This document shows, in pieces, positions 42,290 to 50,810 of a stretch of DNA of 64,000 nucleotides (the first letter of the stretch is position 1; each line of letters opens with the position of its first letter). This stretch comes from Sulfitobacter sp. HGT1 (lineage in GTDB: Bacteria > Pseudomonadota > Alphaproteobacteria > Rhodobacterales > Rhodobacteraceae). Position numbers and translations under genes: made by a program. The stretch is from assembly GCF_013282155.1 (NCBI RefSeq), contig NZ_BLWI01000008.1:558001-622000 (forward strand), in the 5' to 3' direction. The notes under the pieces were generated by a model that was not told the DNA's origin, made no database searches, and saw only the letters and a program-made list of their open reading frames with translations.

Positions 42290-43720
42290 TTAGAGCCCTT
42301 TGGCACGGTAGCTTGCCGCGACCTTGGTGATGCTGACCAGATAGGCGGCGGTGCGCAAATCGGTCACATCATCCCGGCCATGCCAGATCTCAGCCATCGA
42401 CCGATAGGCATCGACCATCGTGTCATAAAGCCCCGAGCGCACCAGTTCCAACTCGTCCGCGCCGCGCAGGTATTTTTCCTTGAAGTTCGGGCTGAGCTGC
42501 CAGCCGACACCGCTGTCGGCACTCAGACGTTCAAGCTCGTCCACCAACAACTGGTGGCGGCTTTCCTCGTTGCGGCGCTGCATCCGGCCAAAGCGGATGT
42601 GGCTCAGGTTCTTGACCCATTCGAAGTACGACACGGTCACACCGCCGGCGTTCGCGTACATGTCGGGGATGATCACCACACCCTTGGCACACAGAATTTC
42701 ATCCGCACCCGCAGTGACAGGCCCGTTCGCCGCTTCGACGATCAGCGGGGCTTTGATCCGGTTGGCGTTGCTCAGGTTGATCACGCCTTCCAGCGCGGCG
42801 GGAATAAGGATGTCGCATTCGCCTTCCAGCAAGGCGGCCCCGTCTTCGATCATCTTGGCATCGGGATAGCCTTTGATCGTGCCGTGTTTGACAATCCATT
42901 GATGGACAGCTTCGACATCCAGACCGGCATCGTTTTGCAACGCACCATCGCGCTCGATAATCGCAGTGATCAGGCAGCCGTCTTCCTCGCTCAGGAATTT
43001 GGCCGCGTGATAGCCCACATTCCCCAAGCCCTGAACGATCACCCGCTTGCCGCTCATCTTGCCCTCAAGACCGGCCTTGGCCAGCCCTTTGGCATCGCGG
43101 AAAAACGCGTGCAGGGCGTATTGCACACCGCGGCCTGTGGCCTCTGTCCGGCCATGGATGCCGCCCGCATTGATCGGCTTGCCCGTGACACAGGCGACGC
43201 CGTTGATGTCGGTGGTGTTCATGCGTTTATACTGGTCCGCGATCCACGCCATTTCGCGTTCGCCGGTGCCCATATCGGGGGCGGGCACGTTCTGCGCGGG
43301 GTTGATCATGTCGCGCTTGATCAGCTCATAGGCAAAACGGCGCGTGATCAGTTCCAGCTCGTGGTCATCATAATCGCGCGGATCAATGCACAACCCGCCC
43401 TTGGACCCACCAAAGGGCGCTTCGACCAGCGCACATTTATAGGTCATCAGTGCCGCCAGTGCTTCGACCTCGTCCTGGTTTACACCAAGACTGTAGCGGA
43501 TGCCGCCTTTGACCGGTTCCATATGTTCGGAATGGACCGACCGGTACCCGGTGAAAGTTTGGATACGTCCCCGCAGGCGCACCCCGAAACGGACCGTGTA
43601 GGTCGCGTTGCAAACACGGATCTTTTCTTCCAGCCCTGGCGACAGGTCCATCAGGGCAACCGCCCTGTTGAACATGATGTCCACACTGTCGCGAAAGCTG
43701 GGTTCATTTGCGGGGGTCAT
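42290..43720 (-). CDS. gdhA: Glu/Leu/Phe/Val family dehydrogenase (glutamate dehydrogenase)
   Basis: 476 aa from ATG 43720 (AGGAGCACTCT upstream); an open frame continues to 44227 but crosses the divergent pilus gene. Substrate domain: VKGGIRYSLGVNQDEVEALAA and APFGGSKGGLCIDP with the catalytic Lys; nucleotide domain: VIVQGLGNVGYHAAKFL (GxGNVG, ~216-232); EAANGPVTAGADEIL near 350. It catalyses reversible oxidative deamination of glutamate to 2-oxoglutarate. Cofactor preference is not certain. It is divergent from the Tad-type genes. Confidence 0.92.
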   Translation of the reverse strand: MTPANEPSFRDSVDIMFNRAVALMDLSPGLEEKIRVCNATYTVRFGVRLRGRIQTFTGYRSVHSEHMEPVKGGIRYSLGVNQDEVEALAALMTYKCALVEAPFGGSKGGLCIDPRDYDDHELELITRRFAYELIKRDMINPAQNVPAPDMGTGEREMAWIADQYKRMNTTDINGVACVTGKPINAGGIHGRTEATGRGVQYALHAFFRDAKGLAKAGLEGKMSGKRVIVQGLGNVGYHAAKFLSEEDGCLITAIIERDGALQNDAGLDVEAVHQWIVKHGTIKGYPDAKMIEDGAALLEGECDILIPAALEGVINLSNANRIKAPLIVEAANGPVTAGADEILCAKGVVIIPDMYANAGGVTVSYFEWVKNLSHIRFGRMQRRNEESRHQLLVDELERLSADSGVGWQLSPNFKEKYLRGADELELVRSGLYDTMVDAYRSMAEIWHGRDDVTDLRTAAYLVSITKVAASYRAKGL

Positions 43721-44072
43721 AGAGTGCTCCTGTTTGGCAATGTGACCTAAGGTAAAGATTTTGGCGCATCGTCTGTTGAACATGGCCCGCAAGATTTGAG
43801 AACCCGTAAAAAGCAAGAAATGCATATTTTTTAAGCAGAATGAAAACTTTTTCCGGCACGATTCGCCTGATTGCGATGAAACGCCACTTCGTTTCCGACC
43901 ATGCAACAATACTTTGAATAAGGAACATCTTCCCACAAAGCACACAGAATAGCCGCTGATTTTGAACGTTATTGCCGCAATTCGGCCACGAAGCTTTCTT
44001 ATAAGTAACCAACAGAAGCAGTCAGCGCGGGTCCAAAGGCCCTGTGATGTTCTGGTTAATGAGGAAATAACT
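43721..44072. other. Divergent intergenic region between gdhA and the TadG-like gene
   Basis: 352 nt, AT-rich, expected to carry both promoters. I saw no credible small ORF, strong hairpin or consensus operator. A GAGGAAAT ribosome site at 44061 serves the TadG-like gene. Confidence 0.5.
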
Positions 44073-45506
44073 ATGTCGCATTCTTTTATGACGATCCAAC
44101 CAATGAAAGACGCAATTGCCGCCCAAACGCGGCGGTTCGCCCGCGAAGAAGACGGCATCATGACGGTATGGGTGCTTTTCGTGATTCTGATGATGGTGAC
44201 GGTGGGCGGCATCCAGCTTGATTTCATGCGCCACGAACTTGAACGTTCAAGGCTTCAGGCGGTATCTGACCGCGCGGTTCTCGCCGCGGCCGATCTCGAC
44301 CAGATGCAAGACCCCAAGACTGTTGTCGAAGACTATTTTACAAAGTCAGGCATGGCAAATTACCTGTCGAGCGTGACAGTCGATGACGGCCTCAACTATC
44401 GCACAGTCTCGGTCAATGCCTCAAAAGAGCTTGATACACCCTATTTGCGCAAATTCGGCGTTGATACGATGACCGTCCCCGCACATAGCACCGCCGAAGA
44501 ACGCGTGGCCAATGTCGAGATTTCAATGGTGTTGGATGTTTCGGGCTCGATGGCTCAGGGAACGCGGATGACCGACATGAAAGACGCCGCGGGCGTTTTT
44601 CTCGATACGGTTTTGCGCGCAGGCAACGAAGACCTGATTTCAGTTTCCTTGATCCCCTATTCCGAACAGGTGAATGCCGGTCCTTTGATCTTTGACCGCA
44701 TGAGAATGAATGCCAAACACAACTATTCGCACTGTGTTGAATTCGACAATGATGAATTCAACAGCGCCGCACTGGATACCACCAAATGGCATGACCAGGC
44801 CCAGCATTTCCAATGGAACTATGACGGGCGGAACAACTACCGCAACGATACGGTCTGCCCGCGCTACACCGACGAACGTATCAAACCGTTCTCGCAAGAC
44901 CGCACTGCGCTAAAGACCCAGATTGACGGTCTGCAACCCCGTGCCGGTACGTCGATATTCCTCGGGATGAAATGGGCGGCAGCGATGCTAGACCCGTCGT
45001 TCCGCGACATTAACAATTCCCTGGTTTCCGCCGGTGCAGTCGACAACCAGTTCTATGGTCGTCCCGTCGACTACGACGACCCTGAAACGCTCAAGACTGT
45101 AATCTTGATGACCGATGGCGAAAATGCCGCCTCTAACCGGATTGCCAGCTATTACTATGACAGCGACAGTGAAGTCGTCCACTGGGATAGATACAACCTC
45201 AACTGGTATCTTTATAACTATGTGTCTTCATGGAATCGTTCGAGTTTCTACTGGCGAAAGTATGACCGTTCGCTGGGCAACTCCTTGCTGAGCAACATCT
45301 GTACGGCGGCCAAGGCAAAGCGCATCGTGATCTGGACCATCGGTTTTGAAGTCACGGATGACCCGTACAACAATAACGACGGTGCCGACGTCATGAGAAA
45401 CTGCGCCTCATCGCCAAGCCACTTCTTCGATGTGGACGGTGTTGAACTCTCCGAAGCCTTCAAGGCCATCGCCCGTCAAATCAACCAACTAAGGCTGATC
45501 CAATGA
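44073..45506 (+). CDS. TadG-like pilus protein with VWA domain
   Basis: 477 aa from ATG 44073. N-terminal single TM (GIMTVWVLFVILMMVTVGGIQLDF, about residues 27-50) preceded by the E-E-D-G context of TadE/G-type prepilin-like proteins; then a von Willebrand factor A domain starting at ~150 with MIDAS motif DVSGSMAQG and the later ILMTDGEN. The central Tyr/Trp/Asn-rich insert (~250-400) is unusual. It likely faces the periplasm in Flp/Tad pilus assembly or adhesion. Coupled by ATGA to the next gene. No tadA/B/C or rcp genes are nearby. Confidence 0.85.
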   Translation: MSHSFMTIQPMKDAIAAQTRRFAREEDGIMTVWVLFVILMMVTVGGIQLDFMRHELERSRLQAVSDRAVLAAADLDQMQDPKTVVEDYFTKSGMANYLSSVTVDDGLNYRTVSVNASKELDTPYLRKFGVDTMTVPAHSTAEERVANVEISMVLDVSGSMAQGTRMTDMKDAAGVFLDTVLRAGNEDLISVSLIPYSEQVNAGPLIFDRMRMNAKHNYSHCVEFDNDEFNSAALDTTKWHDQAQHFQWNYDGRNNYRNDTVCPRYTDERIKPFSQDRTALKTQIDGLQPRAGTSIFLGMKWAAAMLDPSFRDINNSLVSAGAVDNQFYGRPVDYDDPETLKTVILMTDGENAASNRIASYYYDSDSEVVHWDRYNLNWYLYNYVSSWNRSSFYWRKYDRSLGNSLLSNICTAAKAKRIVIWTIGFEVTDDPYNNNDGADVMRNCASSPSHFFDVDGVELSEAFKAIARQINQLRLIQ

Positions 45507-46042
45507 TATCCTGTATGCAAACTGCCCTTCGGCACTTTCGCAAAGAGGAAAGCGGATCAATCTTCCTGATTGAATTTGTGATCCTTTTCCCGCTGATCTT
45601 TGGGATATTCCTCGCCTCGATTGAAATGAGCCTTTATGCCATGCGTCAGGTCCACCTGAACCGCGGCCTGGAAGATGCGGTCCGGTATATCCGCCTGAAC
45701 ACACAGACGCCAATGACACACGACCAGATCAAAACGATGGTGTGTGAGAGGGCCGGGAATGTCAGCAATTGCGATGAAACACTGCGCCTCGAGATGATTA
45801 CAGTTGACCCGCGCAATTTCCAAACGCTGCCGACCGATATCGATTGCATCGACAAATCGGAACCCGTCACACCGGAGCGCGGATTTACCCTGGGCCAACA
45901 GCACGACCTGATGATGCTGCGCGCTTGCCTGAAGTTCGACCCGATGCTTCCAACGTCCCGCCTTGGCTTCAAATATGCGACTGATGGGTCCGGCCAATCT
46001 GCAATGTATGCCATCTCGGCCTTCGTACAGGAGCCAGGTTAA
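45503..46042 (+). CDS. TadE-like pseudopilin
   Basis: 179 aa. KEESGSIFLIEFVILFPLIFGIFLASIEMSLY (presented in two parts: KEESGSIFLIEFV, then a ~20-residue TM, ~15-45) has the TadE G..E-type processing context. The C-terminal ~110 residues are periplasmic with several Cys (VCERAGNVSNCDE, DCIDKSE, RACLKF). Overlaps both neighbours (45503-45506 and 46042), indicating one operon with the VWA gene and the next TadE-like gene. Confidence 0.82.
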   Translation: MISCMQTALRHFRKEESGSIFLIEFVILFPLIFGIFLASIEMSLYAMRQVHLNRGLEDAVRYIRLNTQTPMTHDQIKTMVCERAGNVSNCDETLRLEMITVDPRNFQTLPTDIDCIDKSEPVTPERGFTLGQQHDLMMLRACLKFDPMLPTSRLGFKYATDGSGQSAMYAISAFVQEPG

Positions 46043-46599
46043 TGCTTAAACATCTCACCAAAACCCTCGGCTTGCGCCGCTTTGCGGGTCAGGAAGAAGG
46101 CAGTGTGTCCCTTGAGGCCTTGATCTTGATGCCAATGTTATTCTGGGTCTACGCGTCGATGTTCTCGATCTTTGAGACATACGAGGAATACAGCCTGAAC
46201 CAGAAAGCGGCCTATACGATTGGCGACATGATTTCGCGCGAAACCTTGCCCATCGACACCGGATATCTGGACGGTGCGCAGGATTTGCTGGACTACATGA
46301 CCAATTCGCCGGAACAGTCCACGCTGCGGGTGACCTCGCTCAAGTATAATCAAACCGAAGGACGGTTTTACGTACATTGGTCGCGTGCCCGTGGTGCCGG
46401 CGAGCCGGTAACCGATAATGATGTTGCGACTTGGCATAATCGCCTGCCCCTTATCCCCGATGACGAATATATCGTGGTCACTGAAACGGCGACGACATTC
46501 AGCCCGCCCTTCAATATCGGGCTTGGGCATCCAACAATTGAAAACTTTGTTTTCACCCGTGCCCGCTATGCGCCCCGTGTCTTGTTCACCGGCACCTAA
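46042..46599 (+). CDS. TadE-like pseudopilin, second
   Basis: 185 aa. Q-E-E-G-S-V-S-L-E-A-L near residues 17-27 precedes a TM segment (LILMPMLFWVYASMFSIF, ~28-45), matching TadE/TadG minor pseudopilins. The periplasmic part lacks cysteines and contains SLKYNQTEGRFYVHWSRARG. The start overlaps the preceding stop (TAATG). A strong terminator follows 22 nt after the stop, ending the three-gene operon. Confidence 0.82.
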   Translation: MLKHLTKTLGLRRFAGQEEGSVSLEALILMPMLFWVYASMFSIFETYEEYSLNQKAAYTIGDMISRETLPIDTGYLDGAQDLLDYMTNSPEQSTLRVTSLKYNQTEGRFYVHWSRARGAGEPVTDNDVATWHNRLPLIPDDEYIVVTETATTFSPPFNIGLGHPTIENFVFTRARYAPRVLFTGT

Positions 46600-46620
46600 A
46601 GCACAGCAATGACAGCCCAT

Positions 46621-46661
46621 AAAAAAGGCCCCAAGGAAATTTCCATTGGGGCCTTTTTTAT
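46621..46661. terminator. Strong bidirectional terminator
   Basis: AAAAAAGGCCCCAA (46621-46634) pairs with TTGGGGCCTTTTTT (46647-46660), with A and T runs on both flanks. It serves the Tad-type operon on + and the gene ending at 46671 on -. Confidence 0.93.
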
Positions 46662-46670
46662 TTCAGGAAC

Positions 46671-47189
46671 TCAAAGCCTTCCGGTTTCGTCCGGTTGGTT
46701 ACGCACGGCAATCATCGTTGAAATGATTTCGGCCATGTATTTGGTTTGATTGCCCGGTGTCATACCGCCCACACCGATGCGCCGTCCCATCCGCCACCAC
46801 AAACCCGGACGCCAGACCGTCTCGGCCCCCGTCTCCTTTTTCGTGCGCAGCAAAAAGCCGTTGGAGGGTTTGAATGCAAAAACCCCGCGGTCAATATGTT
46901 CGATATCTTCGACACGCGCGATCAATGTACCATCGCTGCTGCGCAGGACCGCCGCCGTCAGCTCGATCGTTCCGGCCGTTGAGCGGCGCATGAAATCGGC
47001 CATCCAGATCGCACCACCGCCAATCACCAGCAAGAACAGCTGCCACCCCAGACCGGGCGTTGACGTGAACGCCACATAAATCAGGAACACCCCCAGAAAT
47101 CCGAGCGACACCAGGCCGATCAGCCGCCGCCCCGCAGATGCGCGCGCAGTGGCAAGAACAGTGTCGGTGTCAGGAAAATCGAGCGTCAT
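46671..47189 (-). CDS. Two-TM membrane protein of unknown function
   Basis: 172 aa. Two TM helices near residues 22-42 (RLIGLVSLGFLGVFLIYVAF) and 48-66 (LGWQLFLLVIGGGAIWMADF), then a ~100-residue soluble domain with TIELTAAVLRSSDGTLIARVEDI, FKPSNGFLLRTK and WRPGLWWRMGRRIGVGG, resembling PH-like (bPH) membrane proteins. No named family is recognised with certainty. It is a single gene 78 nt from the CpxP-like gene and not obviously part of that group. Confidence 0.7.
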   Translation of the reverse strand: MTLDFPDTDTVLATARASAGRRLIGLVSLGFLGVFLIYVAFTSTPGLGWQLFLLVIGGGAIWMADFMRRSTAGTIELTAAVLRSSDGTLIARVEDIEHIDRGVFAFKPSNGFLLRTKKETGAETVWRPGLWWRMGRRIGVGGMTPGNQTKYMAEIISTMIAVRNQPDETGRL

Positions 47190-47267
47190 GGCAAAGCCTC
47201 CGGTTTGGGTCGCTTTGCGTACCTTGCCCTGTCCCCGCTTGGCAAGCCAAATGGGTGTTTGCGCGCA

Positions 47268-47774
47268 TTAGTCGTCCTGACGGCTTTTGCGCTGATCCTT
47301 CTTATGCTTGGGTCCGCGGGCCAAGACCTCTTGCAGGCGATCGGCATAGGCCGCGCGCTCTGACGCATCCATCGATGCGATCTCTGCCAGCCAGGCGTCT
47401 TGAACGGCCTGCTGGACGGTAACGCTGGCGCTGGCCTGTTGATCCAGCACCGACCGGACCCGCGTGACGTCAAACGGGTCCGCCCGAAGGGCCTGCACAA
47501 CCTCCGAATACAGCGCGCGGCGCGCGGCGCGGTCCAGATGACCTGCGGGCCTGTCCTGCCGCAGCCCCTTGAATATCTCGCGCCTGCGGTCTTTCTCGAG
47601 GGCGGCAATATAGGGCGTGCCAAAGTCGCGCGCGCTGCCGCCGGGTCCGCCATGCGGGCCGTCAAAGCGGTATGCAGCCCCAGCGACCAGGCCGACAACC
47701 AGCAGATTGACCCCCAGTGATAGCCCCAAGGCCCACCGCATCCACTTGCCGTTTTTTGTCAAATCCGATGCCAT
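47268..47774 (-). CDS. Periplasmic heavy-metal-sensor/CpxP-like protein
   Basis: 168 aa. N-terminal TM anchor (MRWALGLSLGVNLLVVGLVAGAAY, ~12-34), then a helical periplasmic domain with GGPGG linker, RREIFKGLRQDRPAGHLDRAARRALYSEVVQAL and VQDAWLAEIASMDASERAAYADRLQEVL, as in the 'heavy-metal resistance' (Spy/CpxP/CnrX-like, PF13801) family. The tail is Lys/His/Asp-rich. Such proteins bind metals or sense envelope stress for an adjacent ECF sigma. It starts 3 nt after the stop of the anti-sigma-like gene. Confidence 0.8.
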   Translation of the reverse strand: MASDLTKNGKWMRWALGLSLGVNLLVVGLVAGAAYRFDGPHGGPGGSARDFGTPYIAALEKDRRREIFKGLRQDRPAGHLDRAARRALYSEVVQALRADPFDVTRVRSVLDQQASASVTVQQAVQDAWLAEIASMDASERAAYADRLQEVLARGPKHKKDQRKSRQDD

Positions 47775-47777
47775 GGT

Positions 47778-48131
47778 CTATCCTTCGTCAATGTCCCAGC
47801 CAAAGGCTGTGAGGTCGGGCGTGGCCGTGTCGTCAAGCGCGGCATAGCTCGCACCGGTGATGATCTGCGTCGCAATATCGGGCAGAGTGCTGGGCGGGGC
47901 CACCCCGATCCAGAACCCAACAGCGGTCGCCGCGACCAACCCGCCAAAGGCAGGAGCGCCGCCAATGGCCTGCCAGATGCCCCGCCAACCGCGGGATCTG
48001 GCATTGGATTGCTGCGCCAGCGCATCCGCCATAATCCGGTCCAACAACCCGTCAGGCAGTGCCGGCGGTGCCGCGCGCGCGTCTTGAAACAGGGTCTCAA
48101 GCATATCTGTGTCAGGTTTTGTCATCTTCAT
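47778..48131 (-). CDS. Putative membrane-anchored anti-sigma factor
   Basis: 117 aa. Cytoplasmic N-terminal helix (DTDMLETLFQDARAAPPALPDGLLDRIMADAL, given here as two segments: DTDMLETLFQDAR and DGLLDRIMADAL), one TM (FGGLVAATAVGFWIGVA, ~63-79) and a short periplasmic tail. Small size, position directly after the ECF sigma gene and 20-nt overlap with it support an anti-sigma role, but no zinc motif (HxxxCxxC) is present. ATG 48125 is an alternative start. Confidence 0.65.
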   Translation of the reverse strand: MKMTKPDTDMLETLFQDARAAPPALPDGLLDRIMADALAQQSNARSRGWRGIWQAIGGAPAFGGLVAATAVGFWIGVAPPSTLPDIATQIITGASYAALDDTATPDLTAFGWDIDEG

Positions 48132-48711
48132 ATCCTAATGCTTCGCGCTGTCCTGCCAATAGGGCAGTTAACGCGCGTTTGCCCCGCGCTGTCAGGCTTT
48201 CCACCGCTTCGACCCCGATCTCGAGGATCTGGGCAATTTCGGGGTTCGCCAACCCCTCGATATGACGCAACACAACCGCCTGCCTCTGGCGTTCCGGCAA
48301 AGCGTCCAATGCCGTCTGAAGCGCATCCTCGCGCGCACCGCGCTGCAATTTCGCCTCGGCGCTCTCGGCGGGGTCTGCCGGTTCGGCGATGTCCTCAAGC
48401 GGGACGCCGCCGCGACGTTTGCGCAGCCGGTCGGTGCACAGATTTGCCACAACACGGTACAGCCAGGTTGACACCTTGGCTTCTCCGCTGCGCCACTCCG
48501 GTGCGATCTTCCAAAGCCGCATCAACGCATCCTGGGTCACATCCTCTGCTTCGGAGCGATCCCCCAAGACCCTGAAAGCATGGCCAAAAGCACGGGGCGA
48601 CAACTGCACCGTCAACAAACGCGCAGCCGCCGCATCGCCCTGCGCATAGCGCGCCAAGAGCGCGGCATCAGGGTCGTCGACCACATCATCAATGGAGGCA
48701 TCAAAGCTCAT
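48112..48711 (-). CDS. ECF (RpoE-type) RNA polymerase sigma factor
   Basis: 199 aa from ATG 48711. Region 2: RVLGDRSEAEDVTQDALMRLWK and AKVSTWLYRVVANLCTDRLRK; region 4: LDALPERQRQAVVLRHIEGL and NPEIAQILEIGVEAVESLTARGKR. Complete two-domain ECF factor. It overlaps the anti-sigma-like gene by 20 nt and follows the EF-hand gene by 55 nt, suggesting one stress-response unit on the minus strand. Confidence 0.92.
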   Translation of the reverse strand: MSFDASIDDVVDDPDAALLARYAQGDAAAARLLTVQLSPRAFGHAFRVLGDRSEAEDVTQDALMRLWKIAPEWRSGEAKVSTWLYRVVANLCTDRLRKRRGGVPLEDIAEPADPAESAEAKLQRGAREDALQTALDALPERQRQAVVLRHIEGLANPEIAQILEIGVEAVESLTARGKRALTALLAGQREALGYEDDKT

Positions 48712-48766
48712 AATCCTAGCGCTAACGGCTGCGGGCGCACCATTCAAGCGCGCCCGTGCCCTTAGA

Positions 48767-49387
48767 TTACTCGGACATTTCGTCGTCATGGCCGTGGCGT
48801 TTGCCATAACCGTCGTGCTTGCCGCCATGCTTGCGATCGTGCTTGCCAGCATGCTTGCGATCGTGACCGTGTTTGCCACCCTTCCGCGCCTTGGCAAATT
48901 CTTCGACGCTTAACGTGCCATTGCCATCCGCATCCAGCTTGGCGAACATCTTTTCGGGCGAATGGCGACCTGCCATTTCTTCCCTCGACAGCTTGCCATC
49001 GTCATTGGCATCCCTCCGTTCTATCATTCTGGCGGTCCGCTCGGCCCTCTTGTCCTGGCCCATCGCTTGCAACTCTTCGGCTGACAGCGATCCGTTGCCG
49101 TCCTTGTCGAGCTTTGCCAACAACTGTTCGCTGCGCGCCACACGACGTGCCGCAGCGGCGGCCTGCATTTCGGCTTCGCTCAGGAAACCGTCGCTATCTG
49201 TATCGGCGGCGGCAAAACGTGCTTCGGCGTGGGCCTTCATCTCGTCCTGCGTCAGCGCACCGTCGCTGTTGGTGTCGATCTGGACAAAGCGATCCTGCTT
49301 CGGCGTTTCTTGCGCCAACAAGGCGGTCCCGCCCAAGGCAATCAGGCCACTCAACAATGCGATTTGAAAATTTGCTCGGTTTGTCAT
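48767..49387 (-). CDS. Secreted EF-hand protein with His/Lys-rich C-terminal tail
   Basis: 206 aa from ATG 49387. Signal peptide (NFQIALLSGLIALGGTALLAQ). Five EF-hand loops in order: DTNSDGALTQDE, DTDSDGFLSEAE, DKDGNGSLSAEE, DANDDGKLSREE, DADGNGTLSVEE. Then a ~35-residue tail of KHGHDRKHAGKHD-type repeats, a likely Ni/Zn/Cu-binding segment. It would bind Ca2+ in the periplasm and possibly transition metals. It lies upstream of the ECF sigma / anti-sigma / CpxP-like genes on the same strand. Confidence 0.85.
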   Translation of the reverse strand: MTNRANFQIALLSGLIALGGTALLAQETPKQDRFVQIDTNSDGALTQDEMKAHAEARFAAADTDSDGFLSEAEMQAAAAARRVARSEQLLAKLDKDGNGSLSAEELQAMGQDKRAERTARMIERRDANDDGKLSREEMAGRHSPEKMFAKLDADGNGTLSVEEFAKARKGGKHGHDRKHAGKHDRKHGGKHDGYGKRHGHDDEMSE

Positions 49388-49592
49388 TTGTTTATCCTTC
49401 GGTGATCTCAATCTCACACACCGTTTTGGCGTGGTGATACTGGGTCAAACGGCGTGGCCAGAAACTTCCGTCGCAGATAAACAGAAATAATTTCAGTGAC
49501 CCCGATTTGCGACATCCCGCCGCAAGGGCAGCTTGTCGCCTTTCAATTGACCTCAAACGCCCGCATATGTGACCGACCTCAGGATAGAAATC

Positions 49593-49994
49593 ATGACAGA
49601 TCACAGCGCCGAAATCACCCATGCCGAAAAAGACCAGCGCCCGCTGGCCGCCTCTTTGCTGCGCGGCTGGCGGCGTAAATGCCCCAATTGCGGGGCTGGT
49701 CCTGTGCTCAAGGGATATCTCAAGGTCAATGACAGCTGTACCGTTTGCCGCGAAGAGTTCTTTCACCACCGCGCAGACGATGGCCCCGCCTATCTGACCA
49801 TTCTGATCGTCGGTCACCTGATGGCCCCGATGCTGCATATCGTGTTTGTGACATGGCGCCCCGAACCTTTGACGCTGTTTACAATCTTTGCTGTTGGCTG
49901 TGTCGGCTTGTCGCTCTACCTTCTGCCCAGACTAAAGGGGGCCTTGATCGGCTTCCAATGGGCAAAAGGCATGGGCGGGTTTGGCGACACATAG
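49593..49994 (+). CDS. DUF983 family membrane protein
   Basis: 133 aa from ATG 49593 (AGGATAGAAATC upstream). Zinc-ribbon-like RKCPNCGAGPVLKGYLKVNDSCTVC (Cys pairs at ~28/31 and ~46/49; shown as CPNCG and CTVC), DDGPAYLTILIVGHLMAPMLH, then two TM helices. DUF983 members are inner-membrane proteins often near cytochrome oxidase genes; function unknown. It lies 50 nt upstream of the NUDIX gene on the same strand. Confidence 0.88.
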   Translation: MTDHSAEITHAEKDQRPLAASLLRGWRRKCPNCGAGPVLKGYLKVNDSCTVCREEFFHHRADDGPAYLTILIVGHLMAPMLHIVFVTWRPEPLTLFTIFAVGCVGLSLYLLPRLKGALIGFQWAKGMGGFGDT

Positions 49995-50044
49995 TCGGCC
50001 AGACACCCCGGGCCCTGCCGATCCGCAAGAATAAGGGCCAATAC

Positions 50045-50740
50045 ATGACCATCGACAAAAGCCAGATCCGCAACGCATCCACCGTCATTGTGATCCGCGA
50101 CCGCCACGAAAACCCCCACATCCTGATGGGGCAACGCGGGGCCAAGGCGGTCTTCATGCCGAATAAATTCGTGTTTCCCGGTGGTGCCATGGATGCGGGC
50201 GATGCGCATATTCCGCTGGCCCGCCCCCTGCCCGACATGTGCCATGACCGGCTGGCCGAAGATGCGGATGCGTCGCTCGCCCATGCATTGGCTGTCGCCG
50301 GCATTCGCGAATTGTGGGAGGAAACCGGGCTGATCCTTGGGGAAAAAGGCACCTGGGATGGCACCCCCCCTGACGATTGGGCAACATTTGCACAGCGCGG
50401 ATACCTTCCCAACGCGGCACCCATGCAATTCGTGTTTCGCGCCCTGACGCCCCCCGGCAGACCGCGCCGCTTTGATGCGCGGTTCTTTTTGGTGGATGCC
50501 GATGATGTGGCCACCGATCTGGATGATTTCGATGCCGCCTGTGACGAACTTTCACATTTGCAGTGGATTGCCCTGTCCGATGCGCGGTCTTTCGACATGC
50601 CGTTCATCACCGAGGTCGTGCTGGCAGAAGTCGAAGCCCGCGCCAAGGAACTGGCCCCGCCTGAATCCGTCCCGTTTTTCAAGAACAACGACGAGGAAAG
50701 CCTGTTCCTGCGCCTGCGCGGCCGCCCGATGACAGACTAA
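50045..50740 (+). CDS. NUDIX hydrolase
   Basis: 231 aa from ATG 50045. VFPGGAMDAGD (~44-54) and, after an insertion of ~30 residues, AGIRELWEETGLILGE (~84-99), i.e. the REXXEE core of the Nudix box. The insertion within the Nudix box places it in the CoA/RNA-cap-like 'long' Nudix group (COG0494 relatives such as NUDT19-type). It hydrolyses a nucleoside diphosphate-linked compound; substrate unknown. Confidence 0.85.
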   Translation: MTIDKSQIRNASTVIVIRDRHENPHILMGQRGAKAVFMPNKFVFPGGAMDAGDAHIPLARPLPDMCHDRLAEDADASLAHALAVAGIRELWEETGLILGEKGTWDGTPPDDWATFAQRGYLPNAAPMQFVFRALTPPGRPRRFDARFFLVDADDVATDLDDFDAACDELSHLQWIALSDARSFDMPFITEVVLAEVEARAKELAPPESVPFFKNNDEESLFLRLRGRPMTD

Positions 50741-50755
50741 CCCCGGTTGGCGCAG

Positions 50756-50801
50756 CCGTTTTTTTCCGAAAAAAAACGGTCCGGAATTTTTGAAAAATTC
50801 C
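50756..50801. terminator. Two adjacent inverted repeats between convergent genes
   Basis: CCGTTTTTTT (50756-50765) pairs with AAAAAAACGG (50770-50779); directly after it GGAATTTTT-G-AAAAATTCC (50783-50801) is a perfect palindrome. They separate the convergent NUDIX and DMT genes and likely terminate both. Confidence 0.75.
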
Positions 50802-50810
50802 GCGCCCGCC

